From Erysipelotrichaceae bacterium (GTDB lineage: Bacteria > Bacillota_I > Bacilli_A > Erysipelotrichales > Erysipelotrichaceae): DNA of 27,311 nucleotides. Each line of letters begins with the position of its first letter. Position 1 is the stretch's first letter. Under the pieces are notes generated by a model that was given only the letters and a program-made list of their open reading frames with translations, had not been told where the DNA came from and ran no database searches. The position numbers were made by a program, and so were the translations under genes. The stretch lies in the NCBI GenBank assembly GCA_900759455.1, contig CAAEVI010000172.1:1-27311 (forward strand), in the 5' to 3' direction. Below are positions 7,732 through 16,881 of the stretch, piece by piece.

Positions 7732-9546
7732 ATGTGTGGTATCGTCGGATACAGCGGTACACGTCCGCAGGCTGTCAACGTTCTTTTACAGGGCCTGCAG
7801 ACACTGGAATACCGCGGATACGATTCCAGCGGCATTGCCGTTTTTACAAACGGGGCTGTCAATATCATAAAAAGCCGTGGAAAAGTATCTGAACTTAAGG
7901 AAAAACTAAAAAAACACCCTCTCCCGGCTGTCTGCGGCATTGCGCATACACGCTGGGCAACACACGGGGAACCTAGTGAAACAAATGCGCACCCGCATCG
8001 TCAGGGGCAGGTCACGCTTGTCCATAACGGCATTATTGAAAATTATCATGAACTTTCTGAAGAACTGTATCAAAAAGGCTACCGTTTTTACTCACAGACC
8101 GACACGGAAATTGCCTGTGCCTGCATCGATGCGGCATACCGGCAAATGAAAGATCCTCTGCGCACCCTGCAAGTGGCACAGCGCCAGCTGAAAGGATCCT
8201 ACGCCTTTGCCGTCTTGTTTGATGATCATCCGGATGTCATCTATGCGATGCGCTGCGGATCGCCTTTGATTGCGGCGGCCAGCGAAGACGCTTCCTTTGT
8301 GGCCAGTGATATCCCGGCCCTGCTCGCCTATACCCGTTCTTATCTCGTCCTGGATGAAAAAGACATTGCCGTTCTTCACGGAAACAGCATTGCTTTATTT
8401 GATGCCGAGGGCAAAAAGAAAAAAGTATGCATGCAGCAAACATCGCTCGATCTTCATTCGATCCAAAAAGAAGGATATGCCCATTTCATGCTCAAGGAGA
8501 TCCATGAAGAGGCACATGCTGTCGAAACAACACTGCATTCTTTTGCAAAGGAAGGAGTACAGTCAAAAGACGGACGCCCTTTTGCTTTAAAGGATTATTG
8601 CGCCGTTTCCATCGTTGCCTGCGGCAGTGCCTATCATGCAGGCATGATTGCCAAAGAACTTATCGAATCCGAAGCGAGAGTACCGGTACAGCTGGAGGTT
8701 GCCAGTGAATTTCGATACCGAAATCCACTGCTTCCGGAAAAAACACTTGTCATACTGATCTCGCAAAGCGGTGAAACTGCCGATACCCTGGCTGCTCTGC
8801 GCCTGGCGAAAGAAATGCAAAGAGATACTCTGGCCGTTGTCAACGTTGTCGGCAGTTCTCTTGCCAGAGAGGCCGACTTTATCGCTTATACGATGGCCGG
8901 TCCTGAAATTGCGGTCGCAACCACAAAAGCGTATGCAGCTCAGGTTGCTCTGTTGTCATACATGACCTTGCAGCTGACAAACAGCCTGAAAAAAACAGAC
9001 AGCAGACGCTATGAAAAGATCATTGCTCAGTTTGATGCCCTTCCGGATACCATCACTCAGCTGATCAACAGAGAGACATGGAATTCTTACGCTGAAATGA
9101 TTGCCCCGCATCAGAACGCATTCTTTATCGGCCGGGGCCTGGATCATGCCCTTTGCTTGGAAGGATCTCTTAAACTGAAAGAAATTTCATACATTCACAG
9201 CGAAGCATATGCCGCCGGCGAACTGAAACACGGCACGATCTCTCTGATCGAACAAGGCACGCCTGTGATCGCGATCGTCACTGAACCTCAGTTGTTCGAC
9301 AAGACCATCAGCAATATCCGTGAAGTCAAGGCAAGAGGTGCCTGTGTCATCTTGATTTGCCGGGAAGATTTCAGAGTACCTCGTGATTTGTATGATGCTG
9401 TCGTTCTGATTCCGGCTTGTGACCGGATGCTGCAGGGCATCGTTGTCGTTGCCGTCCTGCAGATGATAGCTTATCACACCGCCTGTCTGCGCGGATGTGA
9501 GATCGATCAGCCACGTAATCTGGCAAAATCGGTCACCGTTGAATAA
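7732..9546 (+). CDS. glmS: Glutamine--fructose-6-phosphate aminotransferase (isomerizing)
   Basis: GlmS makes glucosamine-6-phosphate from fructose-6-phosphate and glutamine, the first step towards UDP-GlcNAc and peptidoglycan. The protein has 604 residues, the usual size. Cys2 of MCGIVGYSG is the N-terminal nucleophile of the glutaminase domain, with HTRWATHGEP and NGIIENY also present. Two SIS domains follow (ACGSAYHAG, ISQSGETADT and TTKAYAAQ; later GRGLDHALCLEGSLKLKEIS and EAYAAGELKHG). The C-terminus is RNLAKSVTVE. The start is the ATG at 7732 because GGGAGG lies 8 nt upstream and Cys must be residue 2; the open frame upstream is not coding. Regulation by the ribozyme is expected. Assignment is firm. 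Confidence 0.98.
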   Translation: MCGIVGYSGTRPQAVNVLLQGLQTLEYRGYDSSGIAVFTNGAVNIIKSRGKVSELKEKLKKHPLPAVCGIAHTRWATHGEPSETNAHPHRQGQVTLVHNGIIENYHELSEELYQKGYRFYSQTDTEIACACIDAAYRQMKDPLRTLQVAQRQLKGSYAFAVLFDDHPDVIYAMRCGSPLIAAASEDASFVASDIPALLAYTRSYLVLDEKDIAVLHGNSIALFDAEGKKKKVCMQQTSLDLHSIQKEGYAHFMLKEIHEEAHAVETTLHSFAKEGVQSKDGRPFALKDYCAVSIVACGSAYHAGMIAKELIESEARVPVQLEVASEFRYRNPLLPEKTLVILISQSGETADTLAALRLAKEMQRDTLAVVNVVGSSLAREADFIAYTMAGPEIAVATTKAYAAQVALLSYMTLQLTNSLKKTDSRRYEKIIAQFDALPDTITQLINRETWNSYAEMIAPHQNAFFIGRGLDHALCLEGSLKLKEISYIHSEAYAAGELKHGTISLIEQGTPVIAIVTEPQLFDKTISNIREVKARGACVILICREDFRVPRDLYDAVVLIPACDRMLQGIVVVAVLQMIAYHTACLRGCEIDQPRNLAKSVTVE

Positions 9547-9610
9547 GGTATTTAATGCCAGTATCCTTATAATCCTATTTCCCAAATTCTACTTCTGGCA
9601 TTGAATATAT

Positions 9611-9671
9611 AAAAAAGGATGTCACAGTGAATGAACGCCGCATAGGCCGCGCACTGTGCTCATCCTTTTTA
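9611..9671. terminator. Bidirectional terminator between glmS and the M50 protease gene
   Basis: AAAAAGGATG-T-CACAGTG (9612-9629) pairs with CACTGTG-CT-CATCCTTTTT (9652-9670) across a 22-nt loop. The A-run and T-run on the two sides let it stop transcription from both converging genes. A second, longer-range repeat, AATGCCAG (9554-9561) with CTGGCATT (9595-9602), lies directly after glmS. Confidence 0.85.
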
Positions 9672-9676
9672 TTTTC

Positions 9677-10324
9677 TTATAAGATCATCATGACAACATT
9701 CAGCATTCCCTGATAAATCACATTGCGCAGCTGCACCAGCGGTGTATTGATCACCCCGGAAAACAGCAGCAGGAAGATTGCCCCGGAAAGGATCGTTTCA
9801 TTACGCAAAAACCATTCATACAGAGAATCCGGCAACATGCCGTATAAAATTTTGGCACCATCCATCGGCGGTACCGGAATCAGGTTAAAGATCGCCTGTC
9901 CCAGTGACAGTAAAGCCGTATACTGAAACAACAGAAACAAATAGGAAATGATCTGCGCCAGCTGAGCGTAATACGGCAGTAGGCTGCTGATGCGAAATAA
10001 TCCCATCATCAAGAAGATACATACAAAAGACAAGACAAAATTCATGAGCGGACCGGCAAAAGCAGTCCATACCATGCCTGTCTTGGGATCCTTATAATAA
10101 CCTGCGTTGACTCTTACCGGCTTGGCCCAGCCAAAACCGATGAACAAAAGAGATAAAGTACCGAAGAAATCAAGATGATGGAGCGGATTCAGTGAAAGAC
10201 GCCCGTCTTCTTTCGGTGTAGGATCTCCCATTTTGTATGAAACATAACCATGTGCCATTTCATGCAGCGTAACACTGATCAGTATGGCAGGCACTGTATA
10301 GATCAGTGTATCAAAATCAAACAT
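9677..10324 (-). CDS. M50-family (site-2 protease type) intramembrane zinc metalloprotease
   Basis: This is a 215-residue membrane protein with about five hydrophobic segments. The zinc site HEMAH (His21, Glu22, His25, of the HExxH type) lies in the first helix, and the third ligand is the Asp in NLIPVPPMDGAKI, the conserved NxxPxxxxDG motif of site-2 proteases. The segment KEDGRLSLNPLHHLDFFGTL...GWAKPV is typical of the compact YwhC/rseP-like branch without a PDZ domain. The ATG at 10324 has GGAGGA upstream. It is a single gene divergent from the two-component operon. The substrate is unknown; members cleave anti-sigma factors or signal peptides in membranes. Confidence 0.9.
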   Translation of the reverse strand: MFDFDTLIYTVPAILISVTLHEMAHGYVSYKMGDPTPKEDGRLSLNPLHHLDFFGTLSLLFIGFGWAKPVRVNAGYYKDPKTGMVWTAFAGPLMNFVLSFVCIFLMMGLFRISSLLPYYAQLAQIISYLFLLFQYTALLSLGQAIFNLIPVPPMDGAKILYGMLPDSLYEWFLRNETILSGAIFLLLFSGVINTPLVQLRNVIYQGMLNVVMMIL

Positions 10325-10351
10325 AATTTATCCTCCTTCACAGGTAGTTCC

Positions 10352-10380
10352 ATTATAGAAAAAGCAGAAACGCTTTTCAA
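10352..10380 (-). promoter_or_regulatory. Promoter of the M50 protease gene
   Basis: On the minus strand TTGAAA (10380-10375) is followed after 17 nt by a perfect TATAAT (10357-10352), about 28 nt before the start codon. This is one of the best matches to the housekeeping consensus in the window. Confidence 0.85.
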
Positions 10381-10424
10381 GCTTCAATATCACTCACTTT
10401 GTAGCTTCCTTTTCTCTTTTCCTA

Positions 10425-10430
10425 TATAAT
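10425..10430 (+). promoter_or_regulatory. Candidate -10 of the two-component operon
   Basis: A perfect TATAAT lies 40 nt before the response regulator start, but no recognisable -35 lies 16-18 nt upstream (TAGCTT). That suggests activator dependence or a weak promoter. The site is divergent from the M50 gene promoter. Confidence 0.5.
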
Positions 10431-10469
10431 ATATACAAATAAAGGACGGCTGAAAGGAGATGGAAACCT

Positions 10470-11144
10470 ATGCGTATCTTAGTAGCTGAAGATGAACACG
10501 ATCTGAATGATCTGATCACACAGCGTTTGACCATGGAACATTACAGCGTAGATTCCTGTTATGACGGTGAAGAGGCACTTGATTATCTTCGAATGGCAGA
10601 ATATGATGCTCTCATACTGGATATCATGATGCCTAAGCTGGACGGGATCGGGGTCCTCCGCAAGCTTCGCGAAAACAAAAACAATATTGCCGTTTTGATG
10701 CTGACGGCAAAAGACAGCATCGAAGATCGTGTCAGAGGACTGGATGCTGGAGCCGATGATTATCTGATCAAACCGTTTGCCTTTGAGGAGCTTCTGGCAC
10801 GGCTCAGGGTATTGCTTCGCTCTCCCCTGCAGCAAAAACAAAATGATTTGCGCATTGCGGATCTTCATGTTTCTCTGGATACACATCAGGTCTGGAGAAA
10901 TGGCCGGGAAATTTCTCTGTCCTCTAAAGAATATACCCTGCTTTGTTACATGATGCGCAACGCCAATATCGTATTAACGAGAGATCGGCTGGAACAGCAT
11001 GTATGGAATTATGATTTTACCGGTGCCTCCAACGTGATCGATGTATACATCCGTCATCTTCGCAAAAAAATCGATGACGGACACGAACAGAAACTGATTC
11101 ATACCGTACGCGGACACGGCTATGTGCTGAAGGATCAGTCATGA
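10470..11144 (+). CDS. OmpR/PhoB-family response regulator
   Basis: This is a 224-residue DNA-binding regulator. The receiver domain (1-112) has the acidic pocket Glu7/Asp8, the phospho-acceptor Asp51 in LILDIMMPKLDG, Thr79 in MLTAKD and Lys101 in LIKPF. The C-terminal winged helix (about 125-222) carries LSSKEYTLLCYMMRN, the recognition region SNVIDVYIRHLRKKID and TVRGHGYVL. GGAG lies about 10 nt before the ATG. Its stop overlaps the kinase start by 4 nt (ATGA), so the pair is coupled. The signal cannot be read from the sequence, although the linked PepSY lipoprotein suggests an envelope cue. Confidence 0.95.
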   Translation: MRILVAEDEHDLNDLITQRLTMEHYSVDSCYDGEEALDYLRMAEYDALILDIMMPKLDGIGVLRKLRENKNNIAVLMLTAKDSIEDRVRGLDAGADDYLIKPFAFEELLARLRVLLRSPLQQKQNDLRIADLHVSLDTHQVWRNGREISLSSKEYTLLCYMMRNANIVLTRDRLEQHVWNYDFTGASNVIDVYIRHLRKKIDDGHEQKLIHTVRGHGYVLKDQS

Positions 11145-12535
11145 AACATCTCTCACTGAAAGCACGCCTTACGCTGCTGTATACATCTATGATGATCCTT
11201 CTGTTTGCCTTTATCATCGGTCTGTTGTTTTCCGTCGGATCCCAGGCTATCTTAACCAATACCAGAGCATTGCTGGAGGAACAGGTTTCTTCTTCTTTTG
11301 ACTCAGTATCCTACCGCAACAACCGGCTTGAATTTGATTCTGACCTCCTGCAGGTCGAACAGGGCGTTTATCTCTCTGTTTACGACCAGCAGGGTGAACT
11401 GCTGTATGGAAAGCTTCCCTATCATTTTCAATATAACTTATCTTTTGACGACGGGAATCTGAGACGCATTGAAACCGAAGATTATTCTTATTATGTACTG
11501 GACATGTCTTTCCCGCTGGAAGGTTATGATACGCTGCAGATGCGCGGTGTTATTTCCATTACTGATGCGGAACGCGATTTTCGCTTTATTCTCCAGATTG
11601 CTTTGATCCTGTTTCCGCTTTTGATCATCTTAAGTGCCTTGTTCGGTTATCTAATCAGCCGAAAGGCCCTGGCACCAGTCAGCCGGATCACAGCAACTGT
11701 TCATGAAATACAGAAAAAAAATGATCTTTCGCAAAGAGTGCAGCTGGCAGCAGGTAGCGATGAAATTTACACGCTGGCCGCTACTTTTGATGATATGCTG
11801 GATACGATCGAATCGCTCGTAAAGCGGGAACGGCAGTTTACCAGTGATGTGTCTCATGAATTAAGAACACCTCTCAGCGTCATGATGATGCAGTGCGAAA
11901 CCATTCTGGCACGGGATAACCTCGATGAACAAACACGGTGTGAAGTCGAACTGCTTCAGCGAAAGGTTCGTTCACTTTCTTCCATGATCGCGCAGCTTCT
12001 TCAGTTGTCCAGAGCGGACCGCGGACAGGAACAGCTGCAGTATGAAGCTTTTTCGCTTACCGAGATCGCCGAAAGTGTTGCCGAAGAGTACGCCGAGCTT
12101 GCTTTGGAAAAAAACATACATCTGAACTATGAGATAAATACAGATATCAATGTAGCCGCGGATCAAACGCTGCTGATCCGCATGCTTGCCAATTTACTGC
12201 AAAACGCAATAACATACGGCAAACAAAACGGTCATATCTGGCTGCACACATGGGCTGATGATAACGTAAACATCGAAGTCAGGGATGATGGGATCGGTAT
12301 TGATGAACAGCACCTCCCTCATATCTGGGACCGTTTTTACCAGGTGGATCCTTCCCGCAGCCGCAGCGGAAGCAGCGGACTGGGTCTTTCTATGGTAAAA
12401 TGGATCGTAGAAGCGCATAAAGGACATATCACTGTGCAAAGCACGCCGAATAAGGGAACCTCTTTTCTTATTTCGCTCCCTATACTGGATCGCAGTGACT
12501 GCGACGATTCCATAGCGCAAAGGAGTAAATCATGA
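11141..12535 (+). CDS. Membrane sensor histidine kinase (HAMP, HisKA, HATPase)
   Basis: This is a 464-residue kinase, partner of the regulator upstream. The first helix spans about residues 11-33 and the second about 150-172; the roughly 115 residues between them form an extracytoplasmic sensor domain. A HAMP linker follows (about 173-228). The phosphorylated His239 is in FTSDVSHELRTPL. The ATPase part has the N box with Asn355 in LLQNAITYG, the G1 box DDGIG (382-386) and the G2 box GLGLS (413-417). It overlaps the regulator by 4 nt and the PepSY gene by 4 nt. The sensor domain is short and resembles no ligand-binding fold I recognise. Confidence 0.94.
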   Translation: MKHLSLKARLTLLYTSMMILLFAFIIGLLFSVGSQAILTNTRALLEEQVSSSFDSVSYRNNRLEFDSDLLQVEQGVYLSVYDQQGELLYGKLPYHFQYNLSFDDGNLRRIETEDYSYYVLDMSFPLEGYDTLQMRGVISITDAERDFRFILQIALILFPLLIILSALFGYLISRKALAPVSRITATVHEIQKKNDLSQRVQLAAGSDEIYTLAATFDDMLDTIESLVKRERQFTSDVSHELRTPLSVMMMQCETILARDNLDEQTRCEVELLQRKVRSLSSMIAQLLQLSRADRGQEQLQYEAFSLTEIAESVAEEYAELALEKNIHLNYEINTDINVAADQTLLIRMLANLLQNAITYGKQNGHIWLHTWADDNVNIEVRDDGIGIDEQHLPHIWDRFYQVDPSRSRSGSSGLGLSMVKWIVEAHKGHITVQSTPNKGTSFLISLPILDRSDCDDSIAQRSKS

Positions 12536-13284
12536 AAAAAACAAATATATATTTATTAACAGCTGTAGTGTTTTTCTCTGTTTTGCTGTACGCATGTTCT
12601 TCTGCAGCCATCAGCGAACAAGATGCAAAGGCGCTGGCATTACAAAGTGCGGACATCAGCGAAAGCAATGTCATCTCAATGAAAGTGGAAACCTCTTCAC
12701 TGGATGGCACCGATACGTTCGTCGTTATCTTTCATACAGCAGACAAAAGCTATCAGACCATCATTGCAAAAGATAACGGGGAGATCCTGCGTTCATCTTA
12801 TCAAAGCAAAGCAACAGAAGAACCTTCTTCAGATCCGCAAGACAGTTCAGACGATTCATTCACATTAAACGATGCCAAACAGGCTGTCTTGAAAGATGCC
12901 GGTGTAGAAGCTTCTTCTGTGAAATTTACCAAAGCTGAAACCGAGGAAGATGACGGCATCATTGTCTATGAAATCGAATTCAAGACAGATACGACCTACT
13001 ATGAATATAAAATAGGGGCAGACGGCACTATCTATGAAGTAGACCAGGAAATGTTTGATTACCGTAACGCCACCGGCAGCCAGATTACCATGGAGGAAGC
13101 GAAAAAGCTTGCTTTGGCAAAGGTAAAGGGTGCAGGCAGCGGTGATATACATATCGAAGAAGAATGGGATGACGGCATGCATCTTTATACAGGAGAAATT
13201 TATTATGATCAGGTCAAATATGAATTTGAAATCGATGCCGGCACCGGAAGCTTCCTGGAATGGAGCATGGATTATCAGGACTGA
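12532..13284 (+). CDS. Lipoprotein with three PepSY-like domains, third gene of the two-component operon
   Basis: This is a 250-residue surface protein. The signal peptide ends in LLYAC with Cys22 as the lipidated residue. The mature part reads as three PepSY-type units: about 27-92, 108-175 (ISV-like start SFTLNDAKQAVLKDAGV, then YEIEFKTDTTYYEYKI) and 182-248 (ITMEEAKKLALAKVKG, then GEIYYDQVKYEFEIDAGTG). PepSY domains are proposed protease or enzyme inhibitors and envelope sensors, but the biochemical role here is inference. The start overlaps the kinase stop in ATGA, so the protein is made with the kinase and may modulate it. No clear terminator follows, so some read-through to the SGNH hydrolase gene is possible. 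Confidence 0.85.
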   Translation: MKKTNIYLLTAVVFFSVLLYACSSAAISEQDAKALALQSADISESNVISMKVETSSLDGTDTFVVIFHTADKSYQTIIAKDNGEILRSSYQSKATEEPSSDPQDSSDDSFTLNDAKQAVLKDAGVEASSVKFTKAETEEDDGIIVYEIEFKTDTTYYEYKIGADGTIYEVDQEMFDYRNATGSQITMEEAKKLALAKVKGAGSGDIHIEEEWDDGMHLYTGEIYYDQVKYEFEIDAGTGSFLEWSMDYQD

Positions 13285-13356
13285 GAACAACTGATCCGTT
13301 ATATATGAAAGCGTTTATAATTAAGCTGTTTTATTATTTTTTATATCAGGTGTAAC

Positions 13357-13385
13357 TTGCCCGCCCTTTTCATACATAGTAAAAT
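13357..13385 (+). promoter_or_regulatory. Promoter of the SGNH hydrolase gene
   Basis: TTGCCC (13357-13362), 17 nt, then TAAAAT (13380-13385), about 30 nt before the start codon. It gives this gene its own transcription apart from the two-component operon. Confidence 0.6.
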
Positions 13386-13415
13386 GAAACTATATGAAAG
13401 GGGTGGGACTTTTTT

Positions 13416-14723
13416 ATGAAGATAATAAAACAAAAGCTCACAGCATTTGTCTTGGCATTGTGCCTGTCACTGACCTGCATCGCGATCATGCCTGCATACC
13501 ATGTCAAAGCAGCTGACGACTCCTCTGCATGGATCGGTGCCTGGAGCACCAGTCCGGTGGAATTCAACTTGAAAAAGATGCTTGATCTCGACTGGATCAA
13601 ATGTGATCTCGGTTTGCGAAACCTGACATTCCGCACAAGAATTCAGCCGACTGTTTCCGGTGAGGATGTGCGCATCACGCTTTCCAACGAATTTGGCACC
13701 GGACCGCTTACGATTCATACGGCCAGCATTGCCAAAGGCTATGAAAAGCTGCCGCAGGCGATCAAAACATGGACCAGAAAAAATGTTACCTTTAACGGAA
13801 ACACATCAGTCACTATTCCGGCCGGAGAGACCGTAACCTCAGATCCGGTAGGAATGTCCGTCGATGCACTCGAATATCTGACGGTATCATTGTTTCTCAA
13901 GAAAACCGATACAATGAAAACATACGGGCTGATTGGCGGAGATACCTATATCATGTCAGGCAATTTTGCCAAAGCAGCCACAACGCTTGGCATTCCGATG
14001 AGGATGGAAGCGGATTTCGGTGAGTATTCCGTGATTCCGGCTTTGACCGGCATAGAAGTTTATGCGCCCGGAGCTTCTTCCGCTGTTGTCATCGGTGATT
14101 CCACATTAGCCAATGATATCCCGATCCTTCTTGCACAGCGCCTTCGGGAGAACGGCATTACAAATATCGGCATCCTGCAGCAGGCAATCAAAGGAAACCG
14201 TCTGCTCGATGACGGCGCCGGTTTTTTGGGAATGGCATACGGTGAAGCAATGATGGACCGCTTCCAGAGAGATGCCCTGGATCAGCCCGGAGTAAAGAAA
14301 ATATTTTTAAAGGTCGGGGTCAACGATGTTGTACACCCAAACTGTGAAAGTCTGAAGGAAGACGCAAAAGCGGTAACGGCCGCGGAAATGATCGAAGGAT
14401 ACAAACAACTGGTCGAGCAGGCACACCGAAAAGGAATCGAAGTTTATCTCTTTACCCGCACCGCCTGGAAAGGATATACAAGAAATGTGCTTGGAAGCGA
14501 TGATGTCACATGGACACAACAAATCGATCAGATACGGCAGGTTATCAATACCTGGATCCGGAGCGAAGACAATCCTGCAGATGGGATCATTGATCTGGAT
14601 TTTATGTGCACGGATTCCTCTGCCACTCAGCTGAAAAGTGAATTTACCACTGACGGTGCACATTTCACAGCATTAGGACAACAAACCGTAACAGATGCAA
14701 TTCCACTGGAATATTTTCAATGA
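13416..14723 (+). CDS. Secreted SGNH/GDSL-family hydrolase
   Basis: This is a 435-residue exported esterase/lipase-like protein. A signal peptide (1-32) ends at VKA-AD. An N-terminal beta-rich module opens with WIGAWSTSP and TFRTRIQPTVSGEDVRITLSNEFGT, as in actinobacterial secreted GDSL esterases. The SGNH catalytic blocks follow: Ser229 in VVIGDST, Gly260/Asn261 in AIKGNRLLDD, Asn303 in KVGVNDVVH, and Asp413/His416 in DGAHFTALG. All four signature residues are present, so it should be active. A GGGGTG site precedes the ATG. Natural substrates could be acylated polysaccharides, cell-wall acetyl groups or lipids; the sequence does not decide. Confidence 0.9.
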   Translation: MKIIKQKLTAFVLALCLSLTCIAIMPAYHVKAADDSSAWIGAWSTSPVEFNLKKMLDLDWIKCDLGLRNLTFRTRIQPTVSGEDVRITLSNEFGTGPLTIHTASIAKGYEKLPQAIKTWTRKNVTFNGNTSVTIPAGETVTSDPVGMSVDALEYLTVSLFLKKTDTMKTYGLIGGDTYIMSGNFAKAATTLGIPMRMEADFGEYSVIPALTGIEVYAPGASSAVVIGDSTLANDIPILLAQRLRENGITNIGILQQAIKGNRLLDDGAGFLGMAYGEAMMDRFQRDALDQPGVKKIFLKVGVNDVVHPNCESLKEDAKAVTAAEMIEGYKQLVEQAHRKGIEVYLFTRTAWKGYTRNVLGSDDVTWTQQIDQIRQVINTWIRSEDNPADGIIDLDFMCTDSSATQLKSEFTTDGAHFTALGQQTVTDAIPLEYFQ

Positions 14724-14730
14724 TCGAAAC

Positions 14731-14754
14731 AAAAAGCAGCTTCTGCTGCTTTTT
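14731..14754. terminator. Bidirectional terminator between the SGNH hydrolase and CotH genes
   Basis: AAAAAGCAGC and GCTGCTTTTT form a perfect 10-bp stem with a TTCT loop between two converging genes. T-runs follow on both strands. Confidence 0.9.
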
Positions 14755-14759
14755 TGGTT

Positions 14760-16193
14760 TTATTTATTGAATCTCAACACTTTTTGCAATGCCTGATCCT
14801 GGCGATGGCCGGCTTTTTCCAGATCCTCGAAATCACCCAACACCTGAATATCCACATCACTGCAGTCAAGCAGTTGTTCGCGATCAGCATTTTGTTCTGT
14901 CATGGTTGACGGAATCTGCCTCTCCAGCTGTCTTTGGATGCTCTCACTGCGCAGCAGACATATTTTTTCTAACATATCCACTGCTTCCAGATGATCAGCG
15001 TAACTGCAGTATGCTGTCGGATCCTGTTTTACATACTCATCGATCAGATTTGCCCACATCTTCATCTTGGTTTCAAACCGGCCGCTGATAAAATATCCTT
15101 CATGCAACTCAGCAAGATACTCATGATACTGTCTCAGACAGTCCGCTTCTTTCATCAATTCATAGAACACGGGACGTTCTTCCATGCTTGTACGCATCAG
15201 CGGAGTATCAATCGGATAATTGATCAGTGTTTCAGCATCGGTCAGCGGATCGCTCATTCCCAAAGGATACGTTGCAAATGCCAGATTGTAATCCCAAGGA
15301 AGCATCTGAAGCAGACCGTCTTCTTCATACAACAGATAGTTATGCCCTGTCATTCCCAGATAACTGTCCCAGTTCATCACAAATACCTGAACACTGAAAT
15401 AACGAAGGATCTCATCCACATCAAGGATCGTGCTCAGTTCGTCATTTTCCTGCAGCTTCTTTAATGTACGGATCAGTCGTTTCTTATCATAAACCGTAAC
15501 AGCTGTCTTTGCATTATCGAAAATATTAGCATAGCTTTTGAAGCTGTCGTCTGTATAACGCAGGGCAACATCTGCATTTTCATCCTGAAGAGATCGATAA
15601 TCCGGCTGATACAGCACGCCGTGATCATTTCCGAAATTTCTTCTGACAAAAGATGGTCCGCCTTCTTCCACTGCCAAAAACAAACCCCAGTCGGCTCCGT
15701 TTACCCTGACCCAGACATAACTGCATAAAGGTGCAGGAACTTCCATATACCGCATCATATCAAATGCCAGGATCGTTTTCATATAACTGTTGTCCTGAAA
15801 GGAAGCATCAAGCGAAAATTTATCCAGGCCATGATAAGAAAACCGTTCATCCATAAAGTCAAACTTTAGTTTCAGGCTGAATCTGCTTAATCCGTATTCT
15901 TCATTCAAACGCAGCGAATTGTTTCCCTTCGCTCTTATGCCGACATTTTGAAACTGTTCATCATCGATGGTTACTGTACAAAGGACATAATGTTCCAAGG
16001 ACGCTTCACTGATCACTTTCTCCCATTGACTGCATGTAATATCAATGGTATGTACATAACTGTCATCAAAGAGAAAATGTTCATAAGCAGCATTTTCTCT
16101 TTGATCCTGTCTGAACCCGCTTACCGTCAGACTCACCAGCAAAGCCGTTATAACAGCGGCAATGCCGATCTTGTTCATCCGCTTCTTTTGCAT
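14760..16193 (-). CDS. CotH kinase family protein, membrane-anchored
   Basis: This is a 477-residue protein with an N-terminal signal anchor (about 9-26) and an extracytoplasmic CotH domain. Conserved CotH elements are VGIRAKGNNS (84-93), FSLKLKFD, LDKFSLDA, WGLFLAVEE (169-177), NWDSY (274-278), HNYLLYE (284-290) and LPWDYN (298-303), so the nucleotide- and metal-binding Asp and Asn residues appear intact. CotH of B. subtilis is an atypical protein kinase of the spore coat; many family members, like this one, lie outside sporulation loci. It is the last gene of the island and starts 3 nt after the DUF4956 stop without a strong ribosome binding site, which suggests translational coupling. An internal ATG five codons later is a possible alternative start. 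The target is unknown. Confidence 0.88.
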   Translation of the reverse strand: MQKKRMNKIGIAAVITALLVSLTVSGFRQDQRENAAYEHFLFDDSYVHTIDITCSQWEKVISEASLEHYVLCTVTIDDEQFQNVGIRAKGNNSLRLNEEYGLSRFSLKLKFDFMDERFSYHGLDKFSLDASFQDNSYMKTILAFDMMRYMEVPAPLCSYVWVRVNGADWGLFLAVEEGGPSFVRRNFGNDHGVLYQPDYRSLQDENADVALRYTDDSFKSYANIFDNAKTAVTVYDKKRLIRTLKKLQENDELSTILDVDEILRYFSVQVFVMNWDSYLGMTGHNYLLYEEDGLLQMLPWDYNLAFATYPLGMSDPLTDAETLINYPIDTPLMRTSMEERPVFYELMKEADCLRQYHEYLAELHEGYFISGRFETKMKMWANLIDEYVKQDPTAYCSYADHLEAVDMLEKICLLRSESIQRQLERQIPSTMTEQNADREQLLDCSDVDIQVLGDFEDLEKAGHRQDQALQKVLRFNK

Positions 16194-16196
16194 CGT

Positions 16197-16868
16197 TTAT
16201 CCGGTATAATCTCCGTAATAGGAGATAAGGGAAGCCTGAGACACGCCTTTCATCTTCTCCAGCTCATTGATGAACATAGACGCCTGGCCGTGAAGACGAA
16301 CATCGAAATTCAGTTCGATCCGGCCTTTTTCGATCCGTTTGTTAACAAGGACAAACCGCCGTACGCTTCCGGCTATGTGTTCTTCAATTTCTTTCTCTGT
16401 CTGATCATTGTCACAGACAACGATCAGTATATACGGGAGATCTCTTTTCTTTTTATTTGAAAACAGAAGCAGGACAACACCTGTCATAATGCTGCCGATC
16501 ACTGCCAGCAAGTAAAGACCGGCAGCCAGTATGATGCCGTTTGCGATGGACCAGAACAAGAATATGATATCGATCGGTTCCTTTATGGCGGTACGAAATC
16601 TTACGATCGATAAAGCACCCACCATGCCCAGGGAAAGTACGACATTGCTGACAACAGCGATCATCAACACCGTCGTTATGATTGAAAGGGCGATCAATGT
16701 CGTGCCGAAAGATGTTGAACACATGGTTCCCGCATGGCCGTGCTGATAAATCATAAAAATATATAATCCGAGAAGAACCGAGAGCAGCAAAGCAATGATC
16801 ATATCGGATAAAGGAATCACTGTCATGCTTTCCAGAAACTCAGATCGAAAAATATCGTCAAAACTCAT
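16197..16868 (-). CDS. DUF4956 integral membrane protein
   Basis: This is a 223-residue protein with about four membrane helices in the first 140 residues and a soluble C-terminal domain of about 80 residues. The conserved DUF4956 stretch LGMVGALSIVRFRTAIKEP followed by IDIIFLFWSIANGIILA is clear. The C-terminal part (YILIVVCDNDQTEKEIEEHI to the end) looks like a small ACT/ferredoxin-like alpha-beta fold. The frame is open further upstream, but the ATG at 16868 is chosen: GGGGA lies just before it and it falls 13 nt after the VTC stop. DUF4956 genes are commonly found beside VTC and CotH genes. Function unknown; a transport or anchoring role is inference. Confidence 0.82.
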   Translation of the reverse strand: MSFDDIFRSEFLESMTVIPLSDMIIALLLSVLLGLYIFMIYQHGHAGTMCSTSFGTTLIALSIITTVLMIAVVSNVVLSLGMVGALSIVRFRTAIKEPIDIIFLFWSIANGIILAAGLYLLAVIGSIMTGVVLLLFSNKKKRDLPYILIVVCDNDQTEKEIEEHIAGSVRRFVLVNKRIEKGRIELNFDVRLHGQASMFINELEKMKGVSQASLISYYGDYTG

Positions 16869-16881
16869 TTTTTCCCCACTT

